Assembly (NCBI GenBank): GCA_905221605.1
Contig: CAJNDS010002786.1
Coordinates: 124,001-188,000 of the forward strand
From: Symbiodinium natans
Lineage: Eukaryota > Sar > Dinophyceae > Suessiales > Symbiodiniaceae
Reading direction: 5' to 3'
Length of the DNA stretch: 64,000 nt
Notes under the pieces: model-generated
What the model saw: only the letters and a program-made list of their open reading frames with translations
What the model was told of the DNA's origin: nothing
The model's database searches: none
Program-made: the position numbers and the translations under genes
Part shown: positions 52,572-62,919 of the stretch, piece by piece
How positions within the stretch are numbered: position 1 is the stretch's first letter
Layout of the letters: the number at the start of each line of letters is the position of its first letter

Positions 52572-55130
52572 GTGACCGGTCCGTGGTACTTACGCCACAC
52601 GGATTCTTTTTCACATGCGTGGAACGATCAAATATACTGTGCGGTTGCTTTTCCAAGAAAGCGTCAGCACAGGGGGTCGTTGACCCCCAGGTCGGACGTT
52701 GACTCGCGCGGCTGACCGCAAGATGCCCAAAGAGAGGCGGCTACTTCAACAGCTGTCAGGCACAAGATCACTTTTGTCCCAAAGTTCTTCTTGCCACGTC
52801 TCAGACTGCGACGTGGCAGCCACCAAAGTGCGGCATAGGCGGACACAACCGATGCGCTGTGAGGGGAAAGGGTGCGGATGGCAGCCTAGCAGAACTGGAG
52901 ACCTCCTGTTGCAGCCCCCGTTGTCGGTTAATGTCAGCTGTGTCGTACAGTGCAGCACAGTCCTGCTTGTTTGTCCACGCTCTCTAGGTGAAGACAGTGA
53001 CGACGACGATGATGACCTGACCTGGTCCAAGCTGCTCTCCTGCAAGGCCGCTTTAGAACGTCCCCAGACATTGTTCTGAAGGGAGCAAGCAATCCACACT
53101 GCTCAATGGCGCTGGCTTGGTCTTAGTCGCTTTGGATACCTGCCATGGTAAAACGCCGGTGAGGGAGATGTTTGCCAGACACATTGCCCTGCAGAGTGTC
53201 CGAGAGGTCAGCAGAGGTCAGCTAGGCGGGTGGCAAAAAAGAGCCCCAAACCCTAGACCCTACACATCCCTAAACCCTAACCCTGAACCCTGAACCCTGA
53301 ACCTAAACCCTAAACCCTAAGCCCTAAACCCTAAACCCTAAACCCTAAACACCGAACTGGCCACGCCGCAGTCCCCCCATGATCCGCCAACGCCCACCGC
53401 CAAATCGGCCCGCGGCTCCTATACCCCCCTTGAATCCTTCCAGGGTTTAGGGTTTAGGGTTTAGGGTTCCTGAATCCCCCCCTGTACCCCCCCTCCCCCC
53501 CTAAACCCCTCTAAAAACCCGAAACCCTGCCCTTAGACCCGAAACCAAAGTCCCTCAAAGAGGCAGCTGTTCAGCAAGACATCCGCAGCTCAGCCTCCAA
53601 TCTCCCCTGCTGCAGAGCCAAGTTGCCAAGCAACGCCGGCTGCGCTCGTTTAGGGTTTAGGGATGCAAAAGGGTTTAGGGTTTAGGGTTTAGGGTTTAGG
53701 GTTTAGGGTTTAGGGTTTAGGGTTTTGGGGCCTGGAAGGAAGCTGGCTACTTGCTGGGTGCTGGTTGCTCCGAAGAAGGCTCGCTGAGCATGTTTTTTGC
53801 AAGCAGGGTTGAGGGTTTTAGGGTTTTAGGGGTTTTAGGGGTTTAGGGTTTTCTAAGGCCTTTGGAGTTACTCCTTCAGACTCCTCCCAAGATATCCCCC
53901 AGGGCTTTAAGTTTAACGTGAGCCATTGAGAAGCAACATGTCGTTCAAAACTGGGTTGCCCCAGCCTGCCCGGACCCCCCCAAAATCCAACTTACGCGGG
54001 CCTTGGGGGTAGCTCCAAATTCCGACCCTGAAATCCAGCCTCACACTGGCGAATTTGGAGCTCCCCCCAAATTCCGGGACTATCCGCGACTATTCCGGGA
54101 CTGTTTTGGGGGCAATTTTTCGGGACGATTTTCTGGAATGTAGACCTGTGTCGTTTGCTACAAGCGCAGGTCCTGAGGGCACTTGCATTGGAATGTAGGC
54201 CTAAAACAATGCTGAAATAGTCCTATATAGTATCTAGATAAGGCTATATAGCATCTATTTGAGGCTATTTTGTTACCACACCGGAAAGGAATATGGGGGG
54301 AGTCTGAAGGAGTAACTCCAAAGGCCTTAGAGGTTTTGGGGTTTTAGGGGTTTTAGGGGTTTAGGGTTTTAGGGTTTTAGGGGTTTAGGGTTTTAGGTTT
54401 TTTCTTGATGTGGTCTCTGAACGAAAGGGAGCTTGAAACCTGCTGCAGCATTGACGTGTCGCGAAGCCCGCTGCCGCCTGGCTGGAGGCTGCGAGAAGTC
54501 CAAGACTCATATCGTTGAGGAGATGGGACTGCAGGCGTGGTGCTTCATAACCCTGAACCCTAAACCCTAAACCCTAAACCCTAAACCGCGGGAGCAGATT
54601 CACAGATGCACCTTGTGGACGTTCAGAGACTGCTGCTATCTTGGAAGAGCGGGGTTTGGCGCTGCAGATTCATGCACGAAGGCATCAAGACGTTACAAGG
54701 GCAGGGCGAACATGTGGGGTTTCTTGGGCATGCGGAGGTTAAAGTTGCATCACTTGGTTGGTGCTTGTTGCTGCGCAGCTCAGAAGTCACCCCCCCAAGA
54801 CTCCAAAACACTAATTTCTTCGTGGCTCTGATGCTCAGGCACCGCATGCATATGGAATCTTGGATTTTGCAGAGGCAGGGGTAGGGCAGCGGTACTAGAG
54901 ACGGTTCTGGCGTTCTGAACGTGGATTCGGTCAAGTTGTTGCAGTCTTTGATGAATGTTTGAAGGAAGCCACATCTCGCCTGGGAGGTCGCAATTGAGGG
55001 CAAGACTGCCCGCTTGGTCAAGTCATGCCCTCATACTGTTGGGTCGCTCCCACAAACGCACAAGCGGTCACAACACCTGCTGCTTAGGGGTGCTTAGTGC
55101 TTACCTTAAACCCTAAACCCTAAACGGGGA
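52572..55130. other. Gene-poor stretch with telomere-type tracts
   Basis: One exon-like piece near 52988-53070 (GEDSDDDDDDLTWSKLL) lacks a known domain. Tracts: CCCTAAA 53248-53353, TTTAGGG 53440-53468 and 53650-53725 (after GATGCAAAAGGG), GGGGTTTTA variants 53810-53850 and 54331-54400, CCCTAAA 54548-54588. A related pair of CTTTGGAGTTACTCCTTCAG (53862) and its near complement CTGAAGGAGTAACTCCAAAG (54304) encloses 53862-54323, a possible larger inverted-repeat element. Confidence 0.5.
53862..54323. mobile_element. Possible 460-bp element with terminal inverted repeats
   Basis: AAGGCCTTTGGAGTTACTCC near 53857 and the exact complement GGAGTAACTCCAAAGGCCTT near 54307-54330, with CTTCAGACTCC / GGAGTCTGAAG adjoining. 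The inside has no ORF and repeats AATTCCGGGACTATTCC motifs. Both ends lie in GGGGTTTTA arrays. Confidence 0.65.
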
Positions 55131-55344
55131 GCGGCCTTGTGCTGCCCGCAACCACGGGTGGCCCTTTTGTGCTTAAGTACAAAAACATCGGCAGGCGCGT
55201 GCTTTCCGGCATGCGCTGGTCCTGAAGAGAGGCACGTAAATCCTGGACTCGGCTTGTCGCGCTCCACTTTTTTAAGCTTTTCAAGACGCACCCCGCTCAA
55301 AATCTCTCACTCAAGCACAGTCTCTAAACCTGGCATGCAAGCCA

Positions 55345-55615
55345 AGTATTTGCAAATGGGGGGCTGTGCCTGTGCCCCCCCAATCATCCCGCTGGAGTAT
55401 CTGCAAATATTCAGACAGAGTACTTGCTCGTGTTTTCGTTTGTTGCGGCACTATTTGCAAATGGGGGGGGGGGGGGGGGGCTGCGCCCCCCTCAACCCCC
55501 CCGCTCAACATCTCGCAAGCACAGTCTCTAAAATCTGAGCCAAGCCAAGTATTTGCAAATGGGGAGGGCTGTGCCCCCCCCACCCCCCCGCTGGAGTATC
55601 TGCAAATATTAATTC
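55345..55615. repeat. Three-copy array of a G-run/C-run palindrome module
   Basis: Copies at about 55348, 55447 and 55550 start AAGTATTTGCAAATGGGG (the second TTGCAAATGGGG), have a GGGG-CTGCGC-CCCC type palindrome, then CCCGCT. Two are followed by GGAGTATCTGCAAATATT. The module recurs at 57.9, 58.0, 58.9 and 59.05 kb. Confidence 0.85.
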
Positions 55616-55639
55616 AAACAGGGTACCCCCCAAACAAGG

Positions 55640-56375
55640 GTTTAGGTTGCGCCACAAGGGACACGCAAGGCTGACGCAAGACAGCATGGCCGGTGTGAAG
55701 CCATGGGCCTTAGCAGAGGATCTTCGCAGGTGGGCAGCTAGAGGTTTCCCCAGGAAGCAGGACGACAAAACATGGACAAGCTGCGCCAGGGCCAGGGACA
55801 GCTTCGACACCGGGATGTGTAGAGCAAGGTGAGCAAGGTTTGTGACATGAGGGCCCCAGGGAGCTTGTCGGTACTACGTTTTGTAGTCGGCATGTTTGCC
55901 GGCGTGGCCAAACACTAGCACGGCGCAAGGCGGCACAGGGCGAGGCGCAAGGGAACCCGCGGCCTTATATAGATTTGGCACTGGAATTTAGGACAACATC
56001 CATTTGCTCATGTTGGAAATTCTTGGGCGGCACAAGGCCTCTGCGCGACCCTAAACCTTAAACCCGAAACCCTGAAACAGCAAGCTGCGTTGCCTTGGTG
56101 CTGCCCTCCGAGGATCCGGAATCCATGGGGCCAAAACGCACCTCGCACCTGGAAAGGAAAGTGGGGTAAGGACCACCGACATGTCGTAAGTCCCTCAAGC
56201 ACTTGATAGTAGTCCCTAAACCCTAAACCCTAAACCCTAAACCCTAAACCCTAAACCCTAAACCCACTTCTCAGTGGACTTGATAATCAGAGCAGGTGGG
56301 CCATTCAGATGGCTTGCCCCCAGCCTCAAGATCGAAAGCAGTGTGCCTGAGTGGACAGGCTTTGCCTGTTTCTCC
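55640..56375. other. Unassigned stretch before the calpain exons
   Basis: A plus exon-like frame at about 55670-55830 (AGVKPWALAEDLRRWAARGF) ends near AGAGCAAG|GTGAGC, a plausible donor, but has no recognised domain. CCCTAAA tract at 56216-56265. Confidence 0.4.
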
Positions 56376-56382
56376 ACAGGAC

Positions 56383-56940
56383 TGGAGTGGATGGACGCCC
56401 GAGCTGCAGAAGCAGCTAGGTGTCATCAACAGCTCAGGCACGACATCGGTTCACTCGTCCTGATTTTGTGTGCATTGAAGGCTTGCCCGGATTGTTCTTC
56501 TGCTTGTAGCTGACACCCCAGCCTGGTCTTGGTCACCAAGTCTTCCCATGAAGAGAAGAATCAAAGAACCCACCCCCCCGCCCCCCTCCCCTTACCCCCC
56601 CCGCCCCTTACCCCCCCCCCCCCTTCCCCCCCCCCCCCGACCCCCGAGCCACCCTTACCCCCCCTTGCCCGCCCCTTTCCCCTCTCTCAAGGGTGATCTC
56701 CTCGTGTTCTTGTCGGACCCCGGTCTCTTACCCGTCGTTGTGAGGTGTGCTCATGGATGACCCCATGTCAATTTTCTGGATGGCCTTCGAGGACGTCAAG
56801 GACCGACATCGGTCTTGTTGCATTGCATGTGTGCCGAGTACCAAGCACGCAATGGTTCTTTGGCCAGGAATACTTTGCGCAAGTGGAGATTTGCCGAGTT
56901 CATCACAACTGGCACGAGGCAGCCCTGAGAGTTCCAGAAA
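56383..56940 (+). CDS. Calpain-like cysteine protease, three exons (partial)
   Basis: Exon a (56383-56446) follows CCACAG and reads DWSGWTPELQKQLGVINSS, as in the end of the calpain protease core (WSD.S..WT.E...LG). Exon b (about 56739-56807) continues with LMDDPMSIFWMAFEDVK, matching the calpain D.G.FWM.FEDF block. Exon c (from 56870) reads EYFAQVEICRVHHNWHEA, the start of the following beta domain. Joins keep the frame if intron 1 is CAG|GC...GAG|GT and intron 2 is AAG|GA...CAG|GA, that is GC-AG and GA-AG introns as known in dinoflagellates. Catalytic Cys, His and Asn exons were not found upstream, so the active-site state is unknown. Intron 1 contains the C-rich tract. Calpains are Ca-regulated cytosolic proteases; regulation here is not visible. 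Confidence 0.65.
56563..56692. repeat. C-rich tract in a calpain intron
   Basis: CCCCCC runs broken by TTA and GAC. It sits inside intron 1, so the Pro-rich reading frame across it is not coding. Confidence 0.85.
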
Positions 56941-56944
56941 TCAT

Positions 56945-57840
56945 GAGCGAACCGCGGCATCCTGCGCGAAACAGAAACACAGGCGTACTGTACGCAATAA
57001 CCAGACCTTGAGGAATCTTGCTAGGAAGCCGGCGGTCGAACCGCTGTGTCGCAGACACCATCTACTTAGCCTCGACCAAGCCTTGCATCCTTTTGGGGCA
57101 CCCGACCTCGAGGTTGCTCTCTGCCCGGTTGGGGTCAGAGGGTTTAGGGTTTAGGGTTTAGGTTTAGGGTATTGTCGATTCCTTTTAAAGGCTGCACGAG
57201 GCCCCACAGAAAGGTATGCTCCTTGCTTCTCTGTTTTGTTTTTGAAATGCCCATGTTTCCTGGGGGCCCGGGCCTCGCAAGATCGTCGTGGATGCAAGGC
57301 TTTTCCTTCTGCGTGTGGTTCTCATGATTCTTATAGACTGTTTTGCTGTTATTATGATTCTTATAGACTGTTAGGGTCATTATGAGTAGATTCTTTATAT
57401 ACCAAGAAGTACGGTGCTGGCTGGAAGGTCAGGCCACTGGGACACGGGCCGGGTGATGGGCTCACCGTGGTAAAAACACGGTCTAAGACTGAAGATCGTA
57501 GTGATCATAAGCATGGCAGAGAGTACGAAGAACCGTATGAAGAGTGATAGTGACACTTGTAGTAACCATAAACTCACGGTAGAGAGTATACGAAGAACCC
57601 TACCGTTCCCAGTATGCAAAAAGTCAGGAAGAGGGTCAGATTACGCTCGGCAGGGCCTAGTGGGTGCGTGGACAGAAGCCCCGCTCGCAGGTCCGAGAGA
57701 AGGCATGGCTGCCATCTGGAGTCGGCGCCGGCCAGGCGGTGTTGGGGTTCCGGGTTTAGGGTTTAGGGTTGAGGGTCTATAGGGTTTGGTTGCAAAAAGG
57801 GTTTAGGGTTTAGGGACTGCACGTGCCACCTGCCCACATG
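56945..57840. other. No gene recognised
   Basis: TTTAGGG tracts at 57139-57170 and 57757-57816 (with GTTGCAAAAAGGG at 57788), and a duplicated ATGATTCTTATAGACTGTT at 57325-57374. Confidence 0.5.
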
Positions 57841-57844
57841 ATGG

Positions 57845-58105
57845 GTGTCAACAAGTTTCTTGGGCTTTGAAGCGCGCTCTGCACGGCTAAAAAAAAAAGC
57901 GGGGGGGTTGGGGGGGGCGCAGCCCCCCCCATTTGCAAACACAATGCTCACACGATGCTTTTCAACTAGTTTCTTGGGCTTTGAAGCACGCTTGGTACGG
58001 CTTAAAAGAAGCGGGGGGTTGGGGGGGCTGTGCCCCCCATCTGCAAACACCCTGCTCACATGATGGGTTTCAACTAGTTTCTTGGGCTTCGGCTGAAAAA
58101 AAGCG
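57845..58105. repeat. Tandem ~115-bp units carrying the palindrome module (reverse)
   Basis: Two and a half units: CAAGTTTCTTGGGCTTTGAAG, an A-rich run, GCGGGGGGGTTGGGG, CGCAGCCCCCCC, ATTTGCAAACAC, CACGATG. Second unit from 57962, third partial from 58072. Confidence 0.85.
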
Positions 58106-58309
58106 GGGGAGGCACAGTGCATTCTGAACTTTCCTTAAACGCCCCCCGGTCCCACCACGCACCCCCAAATTGTTAATCTTTTCAATTCTTTTCAGCTCTG
58201 GAGGAGTGTTCAGGCCAAGTCCAACAATCCAGAGTTCCAATTCCGACCCAGAAAGACACGGTGAGTCATGGACTGGGTGTGCTGGGAGGGGATTAGGTGG
58301 CATGAGGCC

Positions 58310-58430
58310 CCCCTTTAAAATGCCCCCTTAGACCCCCCTTTAAAGCCCCCCCGTTTTAAGGGGCTTCAAGCCCCCCCCTTTAAGCCCCTCTTTTTAAGCC
58401 CCCTTAAAACCCCCCCTAAAGCTCCCCCCT
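58310..58430. repeat. CCCCCCTTTAAG array
   Basis: Irregular ~12-bp units such as CCCCCCTTTAAG and GCCCCCTTAAAA. Same type as the larger array at 59776-60086. Confidence 0.85.
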
Positions 58431-58448
58431 GAAGCCGCAACCAAGCCC

Positions 58449-58895
58449 CCCCCTCTGGGGAGGGTTTAGGCAGCCGTTTAAGAGGCCTAATACTTGCTGG
58501 GCCTCTGGGCAGCAATTTAAGAGGCGTAATACGTGCTGGGCCTTCTGCGGAGGGTTTAGGCAGCAGTTTAAGAGGCCTAATACTTGCTGGGCCTTTTTTG
58601 GAGGGTTTGGGCAGCAGTTTAAGAGGCGCAACACTTGCTGGGCCTTCTGCGGAGGGCTTAGGCAGCAGTTTAAGAGGCCTGACACTTGCTGGGCCTTTTG
58701 TGGAGGGTTTGGGCAGCAGTTTAAAAGGCGTAATACTTGCTGGGCCTTCTGTGGAGGATTTAGGCAGCAGTTTAAAAGGCCGAATACTCGCTGGGCCTTT
58801 TGCGGAGGGTTCGGGCAGCAGTTTAAGACGTCTAAGAGGCGTAATACCTGCTGGGCCTTCGGTGGAGGATTTAGACAGCAGTTTAAGAGGCCTAA
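58449..58895. repeat. 51-bp minisatellite, open on the minus strand
   Basis: About eight 51-bp units containing TACTTGCTGGGCC, GGAGGGTTTAGGCAGC and AGTTTAAGAGGC. On the minus strand the 17-residue unit reads LLPKPSTEGPASIRPLK with small changes; one unit is shorter and one is longer. The frame spans 58366-59013. Whether it is translated is unknown, since a 51-bp period keeps any frame open. Confidence 0.85.
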
Positions 58896-58899
58896 TGCG

Positions 58900-59183
58900 A
58901 GCATCGTGTTTGCAAAATGGGGGGGGCTGCGCCCCCCCCAACCCCCCCGCTTGTTTAAGCCGGGCAAACTCGCGTGGAAGCATATGAATCATGTCCAAAA
59001 CAAAACAAAACATGGGGTTCTCGGCTTAGCCCCGCGCCACGTCACTGCTATGCAAATGGGGGGGGCTGCGCCCCCCCCAACCCCCCCGCTTTTTTCTGCC
59101 GGGCAAGCTCGCGTGGAAGCATATGAATCATTTCTGAAAAAAAACATGGGGTTCTCGGCTTAGCCCCGCGCCACGTCACTGCT
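58900..59183. repeat. Two ~140-bp units carrying the palindrome module
   Basis: Each unit has TTTGCAAAATGGGG or TATGCAAATGGGG, the palindrome CTGCGCCCCCCC, CCCCGCTT, GGGCAAACTCGCGTGGAAGC, ATATGAATCAT, an AAAACA run, CATGGGGTTCTCGGC and CCGCGCCACGTCACTGCTATG. Confidence 0.85.
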
Positions 59184-59765
59184 ATGAACTCTCTGCTCCT
59201 TGAAACTCGAGTAATGGACACAAAAAACAAAAGAAGAAGCGAGCGGGGTGGAATTGCCCTTAAGCTCCCCTTTAAAAAGAGTCTCACTTCTCTGGTTTCG
59301 AAGAATGAAACCCAAAAAACAAAACAAGATTCGAGGGGGGTGGAATTTAGAATACATTCCCTTCTTTCTTTTCGTAAAGGGAAATGAATGTTTAGAGTCT
59401 CACTTCTCTGGTTTCGAAGAATGAAATCCAAAAACAAACACAAAATGTAAAACAAGATTCGAGGGGGGTGGAATTTAGAATACATTCCCTTCTTTCGCTT
59501 CGTAAAGGGAAATGTATGTTTAGAGTTTCACTTCTCTGGTTTCGAATAATGAAATCCCAAAAAAATACAAAAATATAACAAGATTCGAGGGGGGTGGAAT
59601 TTAGAAAAAATTCCTCTCTCTCTCTCTCTCTTTTCAAATGGAAGTTAGAGTCTCACTTCTCTAGTTTCGAAGAACGAAATCCAAAAAACAAAACAAGATT
59701 CGAGGGGGGTGGAATTTAGAATAAATCCCTTCTCTCTCATCTTCAAAATAAAGTAATGTTTAGAG
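59184..59765. repeat. Tandem ~120-bp repeat, four full units and one degenerate
   Basis: Units start at about 59281, 59397, 59525 and 59650 with GTCTCACTTCTCTGGTTTCG, then CCAAAAAACAAAACAAG, ATTCGAGGGGGGTGGAATTT and AGAATACATTCCC. A degenerate unit precedes at 59184-59280. Periods are 115-128 bp. Confidence 0.9.
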
Positions 59766-59775
59766 TCGCCCTCAA

Positions 59776-60086
59776 GCCCCCCTTTTTTCAGCCCCTTTAA
59801 GCCCTCCCCCTTAAGCCTCTCTAGCCCCCCCCCCTTCAAGCCCTCCCCGCTTCACCTTAAGCCCCCTTTAAGCCCCCCTTTAAGCCCCTTTAAGCCCCCC
59901 TTTAAGCCCCCCTTTAAGCCACCCTTTAAGCCCCCCTTCAACCCCCTTTAAGCCCCCCTTTAAGCCCCCCTTCAAGCCCCCTTGAAGCCTCCCTTTAAGC
60001 CCCCCTTTAAGCCCCCTTCAAGCCCCCCCTTAAGCCCCCCCTTAAGCCCCCCTTAAGCCCCCCCTTAAGCCCCCCCTTAAGCCCGC
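59776..60086. repeat. CCCCCCTTTAAG array
   Basis: About 22 units of 12-14 bp: TTTAAGCCCCCC with TTCAAG and CTTAAG variants. Minus-strand frames read Gly-Leu-Arg-Gly repeats and are not counted as coding. Confidence 0.95.
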
Positions 60087-60290
60087 AACCAAACGTGCGG
60101 TCTCCGCTGCCTTCTCTTCAGCCTCATTTCGACGCTTCTCTTCCAAATCCATTCTTCTCATGAGGGCAGCTATCAACTGCTGGTTCTGCTGGTTGGCCTG
60201 ACTTTGCTGCCTGAGCATCTCCAAGAAGATGGCTTGGAAGTTGCCTTTACCAAGGCCATTTCCAGCTTGTACTCCACCCACTTGGCACAT
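60087..60290 (-). CDS. Possible coiled-coil coding fragment
   Basis: Minus frame with FQAIFLEMLRQQSQANQQNQ, then QLIAALMRRMDLEEKRRNEA and EEKAAETARLVAGL, a Gln-rich and charged coiled coil of about 50 residues. It runs into the CCCCCCTTTAAG array downstream and so is truncated or interrupted there. No family is recognised; a Gag-like or ORF1-like fragment is possible. A plus-strand frame (60204-60512) is also open over the same sequence, so strand is not certain. Confidence 0.4.
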
Positions 60291-60519
60291 GCACAGCAAG
60301 GGGCATTAAGCGACTGCGTTCTTTGGTGGGTGGGTGGGGATCTTGCCTTGACTTTGCAGGCTTTTGACCTCACGGTAGATGAGCGAAGCAACGTCGACAT
60401 CGCGTTCTGGCAGGACTTTCTGCACCATCTTTCATCATCTTTCACTGCACAATCCTTGTCACAAGTCCAAACCGACCTACTACTGCAATCAAACTCCTTG
60501 TATATGGGTTGAGCTTCTT

Positions 60520-60591
60520 TTCCAAAATAGGGGTACCGCTTACATACGAACCCCAAGAAAGCGTACCCCTATTTTCGGAAATCCCCATGTA
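60520..60591. mobile_element. Short fold-back element, family F2 type
   Basis: Inverted TTCCAAAATAGGGGTACCGC and GCGTACCCCTATTTTCGGAAA, followed by TCCCCATGTAG. About 70 bp, almost only stem. Confidence 0.65.
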
Positions 60592-60599
60592 GACGGTCA

Positions 60600-61500
60600 T
60601 GAAGGAAAAGCACGTTCTTCGAGAGGGTGCGCTGGAGCCTGAGGACGAAGCATCTTGCGTGAAACTGGAAAAGTTTTTCAGTGGCCCACTGAAACTACCA
60701 GGTTGGGTGCCCACTGCACCAACGTCGATGTTGGGCTCGCCGTGGTGACTGGGGCTCAGCAGTTTTCTGGAGACGAGCAACAGCCAGATCGTGTAAGTTA
60801 AGTGTATAGGCTCACCCAATGCAAACAATGCGATAAAGAGCAACTTTATCACGATCATTGAGATGAACATGAAAATAATCCTTTTTCTTCAAGCAGAGTG
60901 TAGCATGCATACCCTCTTCTTGCAAGGCGCTTGCGAGGCGCGGATCTTTGCAAAGCCACACGCCGCGTCCAGCGCATGTCTTGCGCTGCTCGAAACTTTC
61001 ATATTTCAAGAGCTCTAGTCACCATGCGCACGCACCTGAGTAAGAAGGTAAATTTCTCCTCGCTGAAACTGTAATGTTTTGTAGCGCAGTATATGGAGCA
61101 GGCTCGACTCGCATGGTAGGTTCTCAAAGCAGATAAAGCAAATGCCCCGCCAGGCAGCGGTGATGAGCAGCTTGGACACACGAGACAACAACCCAGACCC
61201 CTGGGAGGATCCAAAAACATAGAGCCCCCAAATAGGACCCCTTTAACTACTATTGGGTCATTTTTAGGAACCCTTTAGGGGATCTACTTTTTTAAGGACT
61301 CAGAAAGGAGGGGCTTGCTGCGAAGAGATGCCCGTTTGTTTCTTGCCCTCGAGTACTTTGCCCAAGGTTTCTTAATGTTGGTTAGCAGGGAATGAGGGAA
61401 TCAGGGCCCTATATCCCCCTACATGTGCCCTTGACGGGATTATCTACCATGTACATCGCCACAAGATGCAGATGCTGCTATAATATACCCTTTAAGGGAT
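60600..61500. other. No gene recognised
   Basis: Frames at 60812-61220 (minus) are open without a known domain. F2-like blocks (CCCCCAAATAGGACCCC, GGGGATCTAC) at 61225-61300 and an F6-like block (GCAGGGAATGAGGGAAT) at 61387-61500. Confidence 0.4.
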
Positions 61501-61505
61501 TATAA

Positions 61506-61862
61506 GCCCTAAACCGTAAACCCTAAACCCTAAACCCTAAGCCCTAAACCCTAAACCCTAAACCCTAAACCCCAAACCCTAAACCCTCCTTCCCCCCTAA
61601 ACCCTACTAAAAGCAACAGTAAGGTTTGAGCTGGTGGACTCGGCTCCCCGCTCCTTCGATGATTGCGCGCGGAGCTTGGCGGCCGGGTGTGGGGTGTAGG
61701 GTTTGGGGTTTAGGGTTTAGGGTTTAGGGTTTAGGGTTTAGGGTTTAGGGATGTTTAGGGTTTAGGGTTTAGGGGCTTCGGGTTTTGGGTTCAGGGTTAA
61801 GGGTTTGGGGGCTTCGGGTTTTGGGTTCAGGGTTAAGGGTTTGGGGTTTAGGGTTTAGGGTT
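61506..61862. repeat. CCCTAAA tract then TTTAGGG tract
   Basis: CCCTAAA units at 61506-61588; TTTAGGG units at 61692-61860, including a duplicated ~45-bp piece GGGGCTTCGGGTTTTGGGTT (61771 and 61809). Confidence 0.95.
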
Positions 61863-62580
61863 ACAAAGCCGCTGTGGAAGATGGGGGTGGAAAAACTCCG
61901 AGCGAAGTCGAAGGGGACCCCTCCCGGCCATGTCGAATATACTATAGTATACTAATATACAATTATTTTAAGGGGCTGCGCCCATGGGCGGGCAGCGCAC
62001 GCAGAAGCCCGGGGCGAGCAGTTTCTAAGCATGTTGAGGCCCCTAAACTCCCTTAAAATCTCTAAGCGTGAAGTTTCTAAGCATTTTCAGGCCCCTAAAC
62101 TCCCTTCAAATCTCTAAGCGTTTGAGGCTCCGAGACTCCCTTAACGTTTCTAAGCACTTTATAAGGCCCCTAAACTCCCTTTTTCCTAGCCCCGGGCTTA
62201 GACACGTCGCTTATGCCCGCCCCTTTGGGGGGCATCATGCTCCTGATGCCCCCCCGCGGTCCCGCCCCGGGAGCCGCTGATGCTCCTGATGCGCGCCTGG
62301 GGGTCCCGGGCTGGACCCGCTGATGCTCATGATGCGCGCCCTCTGGGGGCCTCCGTGGCGACGCAAAAAACCACGAAAAAAAAACCGTTCACCGGCGGCA
62401 CGCGGGGGTCGGCGGCACTGGCGTCCGGCCTAATTCTGCTTCGCAGAAGGCCAGAGGCCAGCAAGGCTATTCCCGGGACGACCCGGGCTGAAAGGTCCGC
62501 ATTTGCTCGGTCCTTTGGGGACCTCGCGCTGCCCGATTTAATGGCTACCGCCAGTGCCGCCGACCCCAAATTTTCCAAGG
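61863..62580. other. No gene recognised; short repeats
   Basis: Three or four copies of CCCCTAAACTCCCTT and TCTAAGC at 62035-62185, and two copies of GCTGATGCTCCTGATGC-type sequence at 62240-62340. No supportable gene. Confidence 0.5.
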
Positions 62581-62583
62581 TGT

Positions 62584-62663
<80 letters not shown>
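62584..62663. repeat. 80-bp G homopolymer
   Basis: Uninterrupted G for 80 bases as given. Length in the genome may differ, as such runs assemble poorly. Confidence 0.9.
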
Positions 62664-62664
<1 letters not shown>

Positions 62665-62919
62665 AGGGCGGAGCAAGCGGAGCGAGCTGAATGAGTCTAG
62701 AGAGGCAAAGGGCCAGAGGCCCGTCAAACTGTGGGGCCATGAGCCAGTAGGCAGGGCAAGGGGACCATCAAGGGCATGGAGCCTTTGGGGGCCATATCCA
62801 GCTGGTACGGTGATGGTGAGGGAAGTGAGTCAGCATCAGCGTGGATTGGCCCTGAAACAGCAGAGATCGGTGAGGGGCGGAGTAGGCGGGAGAGGGTAGG
62901 CCTGCATGGGGAAGGGGGT

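Noticed and set aside
55311-55583. Proline-rich ORFs over the palindrome array
   Set aside because: They are produced by G/C runs in tandem units and are open on both strands.
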